Shown here: positions 1 through 8,744 of the stretch, piece by piece | Layout of the letters: every line of letters starts with the position of its first letter | Position numbering within the stretch: the stretch's first letter is position 1 | Assembly: GCF_900104445.1 (NCBI RefSeq) | Contig: NZ_FNJI01000010.1 | Location: forward strand, 1 to 64,000 | Direction of reading: 5' to 3' | Source of the DNA: Desulforhopalus singaporensis | Lineage (GTDB): Bacteria; Desulfobacterota; Desulfobulbia; Desulfobulbales; Desulfocapsaceae | DNA: 64,000 nucleotides | Made by a program: the position numbers and the translations under genes | Notes under the pieces: generated by a model | What the model was told of the DNA's origin: nothing | The model's database searches: none | The model's input: only the letters and a program-made list of their open reading frames with translations

Positions 1-2
1 CA

Positions 3-320
3 TCGGGCCTGATCTTTCACTCTGATCGAGGCAGTCAGTATTGCAGCATAGATTTTCAAAAATTGCTCAGAAAGAGCCAGATGAAAAGCAGTATGAGTCG
101 CAAGGGTGATTGTTGGGATAATTCAGTTGCAGAGAGCTTCTTTGGAAGTCTGAAGACTGAACGAGTATTTGGCTCTTCCTACCTCACCCGGGAAGAAGCC
201 AAGCGAGACGTCATTGATTATATCGAAATGTTTTACAACAGCAGAAGGCGCCACTCCTATTTGGGATATCTCAGCCCAAATGAATTTGAAAAAGAGATGG
301 AGCTGAAAATAGCAGCCTAA
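3..320 (+). CDS. IS3-family transposase OrfB, C-terminal part (runs off window start)
   Basis: The frame is open from base 3, so the 5' part lies outside the window. It encodes the C-terminal half of an rve/DDE integrase-type transposase. HSDRGSQY near the start holds the second catalytic Asp, [13 protein letters not shown] holds the catalytic Glu, and the typical tail [19 protein letters not shown] follows. A stop (TAA) at 318-320 is followed by a probable right terminal sequence near 325-350. The internal Met at 63 is not a real start. Family assignment is secure; whether the element is intact cannot be judged from this window. Confidence 0.9.
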   Translation, partial: SGLIFHSDRGSQYCSIDFQKLLRKSQMKSSMSRKGDCWDNSVAESFFGSLKTERVFGSSYLTREEAKRDVIDYIEMFYNSRRRHSYLGYLSPNEFEKEMELKIAA

Positions 321-348
321 GGAAAGTGTCCGATTTTATTTGACCACC

Positions 349-522
349 TCACTTTCTCACCCAGGTGGATATGGTTGACCTGCCGACTCCTGTCTCCTTA
401 ATAATCAAGGGAACAGGATATTCTTCCTCCAGATACATCCTGACTACACGAAGGCGAAATTCAAACGGATAAGGGCCGGACTGATTTTTACCTCTGCCTG
501 TCTTGCGTTTCTTTTTGGTCAT
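349..522 (-). pseudogene. Truncated transposase N-terminus (helix-turn-helix), 57 aa
   Basis: Reading starts at ATG 520-522, with AAGGAG eight bases upstream on the minus strand. A Lys/Arg-rich start is followed by a helix-turn-helix of the IS OrfA type (PFEFRLRVVRMYLEEEYPV, then IIKETGVGRSTISTWVRK). The protein stops after one HTH, at the point where the plus-strand IS3 element ends (around 345-350). Inference: the IS3 element inserted into, or recombined with, this second transposase gene and cut it short. The fragment cannot be an active transposase. Confidence 0.6.
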
Positions 523-570
523 CGGTAACACTCCTTCTCTTAAAGGATTCTCAACTAATCCTCACTTAGA

Positions 571-693
571 AAGTGTTACCCCTTTTTCGGATCTTTAAAC
601 GCTCATTAACTGGTAGTTAAGACACCATTGAATATGAAGATAGATTCTCTGAAATCTGAAAAATAGCAGTTACACAGAATTATTTACAGAGTC
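571..693 (+). repeat. Degraded copy of an IS256-type 3' end, paired with 18096-18347
   Basis: Two blocks here recur at 18.1-18.35 kb. Block A, 571-620, matches 18096-18146 with several substitutions. Block B, 630-693, matches 18284-18347 with a single difference. In the far copy the blocks are about 137 bp apart and the whole reads as the C-terminus of an IS256/mutator-type transposase. Here all but 9 bp of the intervening stretch is deleted. The two copies are direct repeats bracketing about 17.5 kb that includes the complete lactate gene block. Confidence 0.8.
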
Positions 694-1293
694 ATCTTTG
701 GAAATGCTGGGATACGCGTTTATCAAGAATGATCCCCAATTAATTATCAACAACCCAAAACCCCATCCAATCCCCATAGCACCACCCATCCGGTTGTAAT
801 CCGCTCCGCAGTTCAGTTCTTCAGGGTTATCAATAATTGCAATATTCGCTGATGTAGGTTGAAGTACTATGGTATGCAACTATTGATAACCCTATTCTAT
901 GAAGCTCAGCTATGCTCTCTCACGACTAATGTAAAGGTGTTCAAGAAGAGTCTCAATTTTACGATTTTCTAAACCTCCTTGTCGTGCCACTTTGTGGTAT
1001 TGACGTGATATGATTTCCCGCCATAAAATTAAAGAATATAAAAATCATTAGACGCGTCTAAGCCTAAACTGCCGAGAAACAGAGAAGAAAACTACGTGTC
1101 CCTTTAAGATAGGCTAGTTGTCTTGATACAAGGAGAACCGCAAGAAAAGAATAAGAGAAAACGACTGTTATTGTATATGTAATGGATTTTGATCGGAAAG
1201 AGATTATTTAGAGTTGCGCTTAGAAAGCGCCTAATTATTGCCTCACCATCACCTCAATTCAATGACTAAAATCTTCAGATAAGGAGTTATGTC
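694..1293. other. Intergenic region with a 14-bp palindrome
   Basis: No convincing gene. A perfect 14-bp palindrome (TTAGACGCGTCTAA) is at 1048-1061 and a short hairpin (GCGCTT/AAGCGC, loop of 3) at 1216-1230. The region is AT-rich and could hold the promoter of the gene starting at 1294; I could not settle on one -35/-10 pair. A 69-codon minus-strand reading frame (670-879) overlaps the transposase remnant and lacks a good ribosome site, so I do not call it. Confidence 0.4.
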
Positions 1294-1818
1294 ATGTTTT
1301 TCAAAAAGAGAAAAATTTTTGGCATGTTCTTAATCATAATGTGGGGATGGGCCTTAAATGCTACTGCAGAGCTACAGGGTTCACGATTCGCACAACCTGA
1401 TGCAGTTCATGAGAACAAGCAAGGAATCCACTCCTATAATAGCGGTTTTTACGATCATTTACCTCACGGTCGAAAAGCAGAGGCAACACATGAATTTGTC
1501 CAAGCTGAAAAGGCTTTTAAAAAAGCCATCGAAATTGACAGCAACTATGTCGAAGCTCATCGCAACCTAGCCCGCCTGTACTTTGTTCAAAAAAAATTTA
1601 ATGACTCAGCGGCAGAATATTCAAAAGTGATCGAACTTGCTCCATATGATCTAGAGACTTATGTATGCCTGGCTCGTGTTCAACTGAAATTGGGTAATTT
1701 TACTAGGGCAATTGAATACTTGGAATTGGTAAAGACGAAGACCGAAAATAGCCAAAAGATACAGAGGTTGAATGAGTACATCGAAAAAATAAAGCAGGTA
1801 GAACAGCCTACCCAATAG
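1294..1818 (+). CDS. Exported tetratricopeptide-repeat (TPR) protein
   Basis: 174 aa, with AAGGAG 7-8 bases before the ATG. The N-terminus is a signal peptide or anchor (KKRK, hydrophobic residues 9-24, then ATAELQG). Two to three TPR motifs fill residues 62-150, recognisable from AEKAFKKAIEIDSNYVEAH, ARLYFVQKKFNDSAAEYSK and LARVQLKLGNFTRAIEYLE. TPR folds mediate protein-protein contacts; no enzymatic residues are visible. The gene sits 16 bases upstream of the secreted phosphoesterase gene on the same strand, so the two are probably co-transcribed and act outside the cytoplasm. No specific partner is known. Confidence 0.8.
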   Translation: MFFKKRKIFGMFLIIMWGWALNATAELQGSRFAQPDAVHENKQGIHSYNSGFYDHLPHGRKAEATHEFVQAEKAFKKAIEIDSNYVEAHRNLARLYFVQKKFNDSAAEYSKVIELAPYDLETYVCLARVQLKLGNFTRAIEYLELVKTKTENSQKIQRLNEYIEKIKQVEQPTQ

Positions 1819-1834
1819 AAAGGAGGGGCAAGAT

Positions 1835-4024
1835 ATGTCGAGGGTTCAATGCATCCGACGTATTATGGAAGTGGCAGCTATTTCAGGCGTCCTGCTAATT
1901 TTTTCGATATGTACCGCCTCAGCAGGGAATCCCAACACTGCCTATTACTCACCTGATAACAATAAAATATTTTGGTTTATTCAAATTTGTGACATCCATA
2001 TCGGCGCCAGCGGCACGGATGACTCAAATAATTTAAGATGGGTGGTCACTGAGGGAAAAGACATTGTCAATCCAAGATTTATCGTTGCCACAGGTGATCT
2101 TACCGATTCATCAGATGGTGCTGCGTTGCCAGGTGGTGGTCCTTATCTAGATGAGTGGAATGAGTATAAAGATATATTGGCAGAGGGCGACATTGATGCT
2201 TCAAATTTTTTTGATATTCCAGGTAATCATGACGCCTATAATGACCAATTTTTCATTTATTACCTAGCTAACTCAGTACAAGGTCAAGCAACAGGCAAAA
2301 CGCAATTTTCCTGGACTTACGAGCCCGATTTCGGTGGCAAGTACCATTTTTTAGGGGTTAATACGGCCGCCAATGATGGATCTGATTTTAATATTTTTGA
2401 TTTTTCAGGACATTTTGGCGATGATGCAGGTTTGGACAATTCTGAACTGGCCTTTATCGAAGATGAACTGAATCAACACAGTGATGCTGATTTAACCTTT
2501 GTATTCGGTCATCATCCAGTGACAAGTTGGGGTTCTCTTTGGGATTCTTACCTTTATTATGGAGCCGAGGATTTTATTGAAAAGTTGGATTATTATGGGG
2601 CGTCTCTATACGGATATGGCCATACACACCTCTACAGTAAAGTGCTTTTTCAGGTTGACGACTATATCGTGGACCCATATGACGATGGATTCGTTTATCT
2701 AAATGTTAACACTCTTGGAAAACCCGATGATACAGCGGGAATAGAGAAAAACAATTTCAGTGTCATTGCCGTAGACTGTAATGGGGTTTCCACAAAAACC
2801 CAGACAGCGGGTACATGGCCAATGGTTTTAATAACAGCTCCGGTTGATCGGTTCATCGGTAGTACATTCAACCCTTTCGCATATTCTGTACCCAATGGCA
2901 GCACAAATCCGATCCGGGCACTCGTATTTGATACCGAACCTGTTCAACAGGTTCGGTATCAAATCGATGGGACCGGAGAATGGATAGCTATGAACGTTGT
3001 CACCAGCAACCCAAAATTATGGGAGGCTGTTTGGGACGCTTCCGCACTACCTGGCGGATACCACTTTATTGAGGTGCAGGCCACATCTGCCTCGGGTACA
3101 AAAACAGATTCCATAACAGTTGATGTGCAGGGGTGCTCTGTTGACGCAGATTGTGATGACGGATTATTTTGTAACGGAACTGAAACATGTATAGAAGGTT
3201 CATGCCAGGAAGGTATCGCTATTGACTGCAATGACAACATTGTTTGTACTGACGATCTATGCGAGGAGTCAAACGACACCTGCTCAAATATACCAAACAA
3301 TCAAAATTGTGATGACGGATTATTCTGCAACGGTATAGAAATTTGCGATGCTGTAAATGACTGCCAATCCGGTACCCCCGTTACATGCCTGAATGATGAG
3401 TTATTCTGTAACGGTTATGAGCTCTGTGACGAAGGGATTGATTCATGCATTTCAACAGGAAATCCCTGTGTTGAAGGTACTTGTGACGAAGAACATGACG
3501 AATGCGAGCAGTCGACCTGCGGCAATGGCGAATGCGATGAAGGAGAAAACTGTGAAACATGTGAACAAGATTGCATAAGCGGTTCGGGAGGTGGAACATG
3601 TGATGACTGTCACAAGGGTCGCTGTGATGGCGTCTGCAACCCTAAAGACGGCCCAAACTGTGCCGATTGTGTGCCGATTTCAAGCTGGTGTTGTGGAGAC
3701 GGCACGTGTGAAGGAGATGAAAGGTCCTCAAATTGCGCCATTGACTGTAGTCAAGGGGCTATTTGTGGTGATGGGACCTGTGATTCAGGCGAAAATCAAT
3801 GTTCTTGCGCCGATGATTGCGGTGCAGCACCACTAATTGAGTCGGGATCTTGTGCAGATAGCGTTGATAACGACTGTGACGACTTTATCGATTGTGATGA
3901 TCCTGATTGCACGAATGACGATTTATGCCCACAGGATACCTGTAGTAGCTGCTTCAAAGGAGTGTGTGATGGGAAGTGTAATCTTAGTAAGGAGGGACTA
4001 GACTGCCCAGACTGCCAACAATAA
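1835..4024 (+). CDS. Secreted calcineurin-like metallophosphoesterase with a Cys-rich repeat tail
   Basis: 729 aa, preceded by a strong AAAGGAGGGG site. A signal peptide covers residues 1-30. Residues 45-300 carry the dinuclear-metal phosphoesterase motifs in order: D53-I-H55, GDLTD (87-91), GNHD (130-133), GHH (225-227) and GHTH (262-265). An all-beta linker follows (about 330-430). From about residue 435 to the end the protein is very Cys-rich: three copies of a C-D/N-D-x-LFCNG-x-E-x-C unit, then CGNGECDEGENCETCEQDC-type and CxxCxKGxCDGxCN units. The catalytic family is secure; the substrate is unknown. The tail resembles disulfide-rich repeats of surface proteins in myxobacteria and other deltaproteobacteria, so a cell-surface or secreted place of action is likely. 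Confidence 0.85.
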   Translation: MSRVQCIRRIMEVAAISGVLLIFSICTASAGNPNTAYYSPDNNKIFWFIQICDIHIGASGTDDSNNLRWVVTEGKDIVNPRFIVATGDLTDSSDGAALPGGGPYLDEWNEYKDILAEGDIDASNFFDIPGNHDAYNDQFFIYYLANSVQGQATGKTQFSWTYEPDFGGKYHFLGVNTAANDGSDFNIFDFSGHFGDDAGLDNSELAFIEDELNQHSDADLTFVFGHHPVTSWGSLWDSYLYYGAEDFIEKLDYYGASLYGYGHTHLYSKVLFQVDDYIVDPYDDGFVYLNVNTLGKPDDTAGIEKNNFSVIAVDCNGVSTKTQTAGTWPMVLITAPVDRFIGSTFNPFAYSVPNGSTNPIRALVFDTEPVQQVRYQIDGTGEWIAMNVVTSNPKLWEAVWDASALPGGYHFIEVQATSASGTKTDSITVDVQGCSVDADCDDGLFCNGTETCIEGSCQEGIAIDCNDNIVCTDDLCEESNDTCSNIPNNQNCDDGLFCNGIEICDAVNDCQSGTPVTCLNDELFCNGYELCDEGIDSCISTGNPCVEGTCDEEHDECEQSTCGNGECDEGENCETCEQDCISGSGGGTCDDCHKGRCDGVCNPKDGPNCADCVPISSWCCGDGTCEGDERSSNCAIDCSQGAICGDGTCDSGENQCSCADDCGAAPLIESGSCADSVDNDCDDFIDCDDPDCTNDDLCPQDTCSSCFKGVCDGKCNLSKEGLDCPDCQQ

Positions 4025-4089
4025 TTTCGCTCCAATTTTAGCTGAGCTCAGAGCGTCAGGACTCCAAATCATCCGTCCAGCATACCTTT

Positions 4090-4232
4090 GGTTCATCCGG
4101 CAAACGAGTATTTGGTCCGATGCAAATGATAGTATCGTAGTTTGAAAATTTGGCGGTCACATCAACCTTCATCATGGCATGTCTATTTTTCAAACCAATA
4201 TTGACCTTAGGTACTCGTTTGCCGGATGAACC
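4090..4232. repeat. Perfect 21-bp inverted repeat with 101-bp spacer
   Basis: Bases 4090-4110 and 4212-4232 are exact reverse complements (arm GGTTCATCCGGCAAACGAGTA, one base over 20, so read it from the positions). The spacer of about 101 bp shows no coding signal I trust, although a 62-codon minus-strand frame (4056-4244) crosses it. This may be a small non-autonomous element (MITE-like) or a structured transcript end after the phosphoesterase gene. There is no T-run directly after the second arm beyond CCCTTTTTC. Confidence 0.6.
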
Positions 4233-4367
4233 CTTTTTCAACAAATTCGATTAAATTGTGGACAGCTTTTTCGAGAACTCTTACCCTTTCTCCATCTGCA
4301 CCTTGAATATGGCTTGAAACTTAAGTTACTAGCGGTCTCATATTTTCTTCCCAAATTTTCCATCATT

Positions 4368-4556
<189 letters not shown>

Positions 4557-4657
4557 TTAAAAGATAAGCGTGGGCTACCAGCACTCAATTGGTCTTGATC
4601 CATCTGGCGGCTACAAAAGCTCCCGTATTTGTGTCGTACATTGTCGCTATTCCTCGT

Positions 4658-6850
4658 TCATTTTCGCGCAGAGGAAGGATCTGCTGCTACTCTCGCTGTC
4701 TGTTTATACCGGCTCTTTAGACATTCAGCGCTGTGTTCAACCTGAATCATGGAGCCCCGTTTTTTCAAGCCACCTCGAAGCTGCATGATGCACCCGGGAC
4801 AATCGCTAAGCAAGAGTTCTGCCCCAGTTGATTCAATGTCGTCGAGTTTTCGCTTAAGGATCTGTTCGGACAGTTCCGGGAATTTGGCTGAATAGGTGCC
4901 GCCAAAACCGCAGCAGCTTTCTTCTTCCTGGGCTCGCACATAGTCCAGGCCGGCGGTCTGCATCAGTTCTTTCGGCGCGTCATGGACTCCCATGCCGCGA
5001 CAGAGATGACAAGGAGAATGGTAGGTCACTTTTTTCTTGTCACCGGCAAAGTCTTGTTCCGTGAGATCGAGATAGTTGCGGGCAAACGTGGGGAAATCTA
5101 TCACCTTCTCGGTGAATTCCTTTACTTTTCCTCCCATGCGTGTGTCGTTTGCAAGCAGCTTCGAATAGTTGTGCTTTAAGTGTGAAGCGCAGGAGGCACA
5201 GAGGGTGATGATAAAATCGATCTTTTCCCCGCTAAAGGCTTCAACGTTTTGTCTGGCCACATCCCGTGAGGCCTTCATTTCTCCCATCATCTGTACCGGC
5301 AGCCCACAACAGGACTGCTTTTCCGGAAACACCATGGCTATTCCACAGGATGCACACAACTCTGCACATGCCTGCATCTGTTCGGGATAGACAAAATCCT
5401 GCACGCAGCCAGAAAACAAGCCGACTCGATAACGAGGGTTGTCGACCTTGAGATCCAGTTCCTTGAACAGGTCCCGGAACGGATTTTCGGCGATGGTCGG
5501 CAAGGCCTTGAAATCATGCTGTTTAAAAAAAATCATTGGTAGATGGCGTATAAAGCCATCGTTGCCCGCGACCGGTCGCTGGGCCCATTTGGCTGTGCGG
5601 AGCAGGGTGTGAAACAGCTTGCGGTTGCGCAGCAGCTTGCCGAGTAGCAGGGCTGGCAACGGATGCCCCTGCTTATCCTGTATCCGTACCTGCACCTCCT
5701 TTATCAATCGAGGCAGATCGATGCCACCGGCGCAGATATCCTTGCAGGCCTCACAGTTGATACAGTTTTGCACCAGGTTTTTCGCCTTATCCTGGCCATG
5801 AAAAAAGTAGGTGAGAATGAGGCCGATGGCGCCGATGTAGATATGACCCATCTTGTGTCCCCCCACCAACCGGTAAACTGGGCAGACGTTGGCACAGGCC
5901 CCACAGCGCACGCAGCGGAAAATCTGAGCAAAGAGAGGATCCTTGGCCATTTCGCGGCGTCCATTGTCGAGTACGACAAAGTGAACCTCCTTGTTTCTCC
6001 CCGCTTCGGCAAGGTATTCATTGGCCCCGGTAATCCAGGTAACGTAGGAGGTTATCGGCTGACCGGTTGCGTTTCGGGGCAATACTTTGAGAATCTTGAG
6101 GGCGTCAGCGATGGTGGGAACAAGTTTATCCAAACCGAAAATGGCGACATGGACCTTTGGCAGGGTGGTCACCAGTCGAGCATTGCCTTCGTTGGTGACC
6201 AGACCGATCGTACCGCTATCGGCAATAGCAAAATTAGCGCCGCTAATCCCCATATCGGCCTCGAAGAATTTCTGACGTAACTCCTTTCGGGCTACTTTAA
6301 CCAATTTCTCGATATCCTGGCTCTGATGATCACCGGTTACCTCGCTGAACAGATCTCGCACCTGATACCGAGAGAGATGTATGGCTGGCATTACCATATG
6401 CGAAGGCCCTTCATGGCGCAACTGGATGATCCATTCGCCGAGGTCGGTTTCTGTAACTTCTAAACCATCATCCTCCAGCACATGGTTGATGAGGATTTCT
6501 TCAGCCGTCATCGACTTGGATTTAACTACCTTACGGGTCCCGGTCTTCCTGGCAATCTCGCTGATGATCCGATTGGCTTCATCGCCGTCTTCGGCATAAT
6601 GAACCTGCACCCCGGCGGCTTCCGCATTTTTCTTAAAGGTGGTAAACAGCTGATCCAGTTCCGCTACGCAACCATCCTTCATTGCAGCTACATCGCTGAT
6701 CAGCTCAACGGTGTTGAAATCGCGGAACGCGTTGGCTCTGCTGGTACGATAGGCAACGGCGAAGGTGTCTAGCGCGTTGCGAAGAAAGTCATTGTCGAGC
6801 GATTCCCGGCACTCTTTGCGGTAGGAGCTGAGATTCTTTGCGTTCTGCAT
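4658..6850 (-). CDS. LUD-type L-lactate dehydrogenase large subunit (LutB-LutA-like fusion)
   Basis: 730 aa, with GGAGG nine bases before ATG. Residues 1-310 form a LUD domain of the LutB/LldF type (GISGANFAIADSGTIGLVTNEGN). Two [4Fe-4S] motifs follow: CVRCGACANVCP and CINCEACKDIC, the second ending CAGG instead of the usual CP. The last third carries two CCG/LutA-like domains (GCVQDFVYP...SCCGLP and SPCHLCRGM...SCCGFGG...CPGC). LutB and LutA are separate proteins in Bacillus; the fused form is common in sulfate reducers. With LutC it should oxidise L-lactate to pyruvate at the membrane, passing electrons through iron-sulfur centres. The start overlaps the lutC stop by one base (TGATG), which indicates translational coupling. 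Confidence 0.9.
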   Translation of the reverse strand: MQNAKNLSSYRKECRESLDNDFLRNALDTFAVAYRTSRANAFRDFNTVELISDVAAMKDGCVAELDQLFTTFKKNAEAAGVQVHYAEDGDEANRIISEIARKTGTRKVVKSKSMTAEEILINHVLEDDGLEVTETDLGEWIIQLRHEGPSHMVMPAIHLSRYQVRDLFSEVTGDHQSQDIEKLVKVARKELRQKFFEADMGISGANFAIADSGTIGLVTNEGNARLVTTLPKVHVAIFGLDKLVPTIADALKILKVLPRNATGQPITSYVTWITGANEYLAEAGRNKEVHFVVLDNGRREMAKDPLFAQIFRCVRCGACANVCPVYRLVGGHKMGHIYIGAIGLILTYFFHGQDKAKNLVQNCINCEACKDICAGGIDLPRLIKEVQVRIQDKQGHPLPALLLGKLLRNRKLFHTLLRTAKWAQRPVAGNDGFIRHLPMIFFKQHDFKALPTIAENPFRDLFKELDLKVDNPRYRVGLFSGCVQDFVYPEQMQACAELCASCGIAMVFPEKQSCCGLPVQMMGEMKASRDVARQNVEAFSGEKIDFIITLCASCASHLKHNYSKLLANDTRMGGKVKEFTEKVIDFPTFARNYLDLTEQDFAGDKKKVTYHSPCHLCRGMGVHDAPKELMQTAGLDYVRAQEEESCCGFGGTYSAKFPELSEQILKRKLDDIESTGAELLLSDCPGCIMQLRGGLKKRGSMIQVEHSAECLKSRYKQTARVAADPSSARK

Positions 6851-7428
6851 CAGTTTTCCTCCAGGATCAGGATATGGAGCTCAAGCGGGCCATGGACTCC
6901 GATGGTCAGCACCCGTTCAATATCGGCGGTGCGACTCGGCCCGGTGATAAAGGCAGTATAGTTAGGCGTCGCGTGAGTGAATTTGGCAAGTTGCCTGGCG
7001 GCGGCGAAACTGTCGCGACACATATTCTGTGCCCGGACGATACAGATATGATAATCACAGATCATACTGATCAAACGATGGTCCTCCTGCGGGCAGCTGA
7101 GAACCAGGGTGCCGGTTTCTGCAATACCGAAATCGGCCATGGAGATACCGATGTCTAGGCTGTCCTGATAGGCCCGAAGTCCGGAATTAATGCAGCGGAT
7201 ACCTTTTTGCTGGCAAGCTTCTGCCATTGCCTGAAAATTGTGAGGCATGAGTCCCGCTGCGGCAACAAGACACGACTCGCCCGAAACTTTTTTTTGGGCG
7301 CCGAGTCCAAGGAGATAGGCTATCACCTCTTCCTCTTTCGCGATACTGGTTACAATAGCCGCCATATTCCTGGCTTTGGTGACGAATTCTGCCAGGAAGT
7401 CGGCTGATGGTTCTGGTGTCGGCTGCAT
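6850..7428 (-). CDS. lutC: LUD-domain lactate utilisation protein LutC/LldG-like
   Basis: 192 aa, within the usual LutC range. The LUD-domain core is visible as ADFGIAETGTLVLSCPQED, HRLISMICDYHICIVRAQNM and TAFITGPSRTADIERVLTIGVHGP. LutC/LldG is the small third component of the LutABC/LldEFG L-lactate dehydrogenase. AGGGA lies about five bases before the ATG. Its last base is shared with the start of the lutB-lutA fusion, and 32 bases separate it from glcF upstream, so it lies inside the lactate operon. The gene symbol rests on family membership plus context. Confidence 0.9.
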   Translation of the reverse strand: MQPTPEPSADFLAEFVTKARNMAAIVTSIAKEEEVIAYLLGLGAQKKVSGESCLVAAAGLMPHNFQAMAEACQQKGIRCINSGLRAYQDSLDIGISMADFGIAETGTLVLSCPQEDHRLISMICDYHICIVRAQNMCRDSFAAARQLAKFTHATPNYTAFITGPSRTADIERVLTIGVHGPLELHILILEEN

Positions 7429-7460
7429 AGCTTTCCCTGTTTGTTTGAAATTATAGACGA

Positions 7461-8744
7461 CTAGAGGTTGTCACTGTACAGTTCAATGACATGTTTTACC
7501 GAAATACCAGCGTTTCGTCGCGACAGCATATCAGTGATCTGCATCATGCATGCTGGGCAGCTGGTAGCGACCGTTGTCGCTTTGGAAGCGACAATATTTT
7601 CCGCCTTCTTTGTGCCAATTTTTTTTGACATCTCGTAGTGATGAACGTTAAAGGTGCCGCCACAGCCACAGCAGGTGGCGGCATCGGCCATCTCCACGAA
7701 CTGTTTGCCGGAACTTTGCAGCAGTTTTCTTGGTTGCTCGGAAATCTTGAGCGAGTTTTTCAGGTGGCAGGGATCGTGATAGGTGACACTCTCCCCTGCT
7801 GCTTCCCGGTCATCGACTTGCACCCCAATAACGTCGATGAGAAACTGGCTGATATCCATTGTCTTGTTTGCCAATTCCTCTGCTAGCGTCTGAATATCCT
7901 GGCCACCATCGTACATCTTTGGCCATAACTCTTTAATTGTCGCGGTACAGGAGGCGCAGGGGGTAACAAGATAGTCGAACCTATCGTTTCTGAACCGCGC
8001 CACGTTTTGTTCAACCAACTCATTGAAGGTTTGTCTATCGCCGCTCGATAGTACAGGGATGCCGCAGCAGGCCTGGCCTGACGGCATGAAGATGCCGACC
8101 CCGTGATGCTGCAGGGCCTTCACCGTGGCCGTGCCGATGGAGGGGAACATCTTGTCGACCACACAACCGGGATACAATGCCACCCGAAGACCGGAATGTC
8201 CCGCCGGTGTGTCGATTTTTGGGTAAATGCGCCGGAACGGTTTCGTCGCCAGGGTGTTAAAATGTCGATCGCCGATAACCGGATTGTTGAACCGGGCGCA
8301 GGACGAGCCAAGCAGCTCATCGACCTTTTTGGTGAAGAGCGACTGAAAATGCGAACTGATGGCGGTAAGGCTGTTAAACAGCCTGGGATTGGCGAGGAGC
8401 CCCCGAAATATAGCCTTTTTGATCGGAGGCAGACCGTAATAGCCGGTCATGATTGCTCGCGCTTTCAGGAAGATATTCATGATGTTTACCCCGCTCGGAC
8501 AATTTGCCTCGCAGGTGCCGCACATCAAACACCGACTCAGAGTTGCATTGACGCCGTCCGGATCCTGGAGCAGATGGTTTGCCAGTCCATCGAGAAGGGC
8601 GATCTTGCCACGGGTAACATCGGTTTCCTTGCCCGTCTGGCCAAATACCGGACAAACGGCCTGGCACATGCCGCAGCGCATGCAGTTGACCAACTCATCG
8701 TCGAGTTCCTTGAACAGGGTGGCCAGTTTGTGAATATCAGCCAT
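7461..8744 (-). CDS. Iron-sulfur subunit of D-lactate/glycolate dehydrogenase (GlcF-like)
   Basis: 427 aa. Two ferredoxin-type [4Fe-4S] motifs are near the N-terminus (CMRCGMCQAVCP, then CLMCGTCEANCPSG). Two CCG domains follow: YPGCVVDKMFP...ACCGIP, and DPCHLK...CCGCGGTF...SCPACM. This is the architecture of GlcF, which carries electrons from the flavin subunit to the membrane quinone pool or another acceptor. The start has GGAGG four bases upstream and overlaps the end of the FAD-subunit gene by eight bases. In sulfate reducers this GlcD/GlcF pair inside a lactate operon acts on D-lactate; glycolate cannot be excluded from sequence. Confidence 0.9.
   Translation of the reverse strand: MADIHKLATLFKELDDELVNCMRCGMCQAVCPVFGQTGKETDVTRGKIALLDGLANHLLQDPDGVNATLSRCLMCGTCEANCPSGVNIMNIFLKARAIMTGYYGLPPIKKAIFRGLLANPRLFNSLTAISSHFQSLFTKKVDELLGSSCARFNNPVIGDRHFNTLATKPFRRIYPKIDTPAGHSGLRVALYPGCVVDKMFPSIGTATVKALQHHGVGIFMPSGQACCGIPVLSSGDRQTFNELVEQNVARFRNDRFDYLVTPCASCTATIKELWPKMYDGGQDIQTLAEELANKTMDISQFLIDVIGVQVDDREAAGESVTYHDPCHLKNSLKISEQPRKLLQSSGKQFVEMADAATCCGCGGTFNVHHYEMSKKIGTKKAENIVASKATTVATSCPACMMQITDMLSRRNAGISVKHVIELYSDNL

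Noticed and set aside
670-879. 69-codon minus-strand frame with a Gly-rich hydrophobic segment, possible small peptide
   Set aside because: It ends in sequence antisense to a transposase relic, lacks a convincing ribosome site and matches no family.
4056-4244. 62-codon minus-strand frame across the inverted repeat
   Set aside because: The inverted repeat itself makes part of the frame; no family match and no ribosome site.
5663-6280. Long plus-strand frame (205 codons) opposite the lactate dehydrogenase gene
   Set aside because: Shadow of the strongly supported minus-strand LUD protein; its sequence has no family features.
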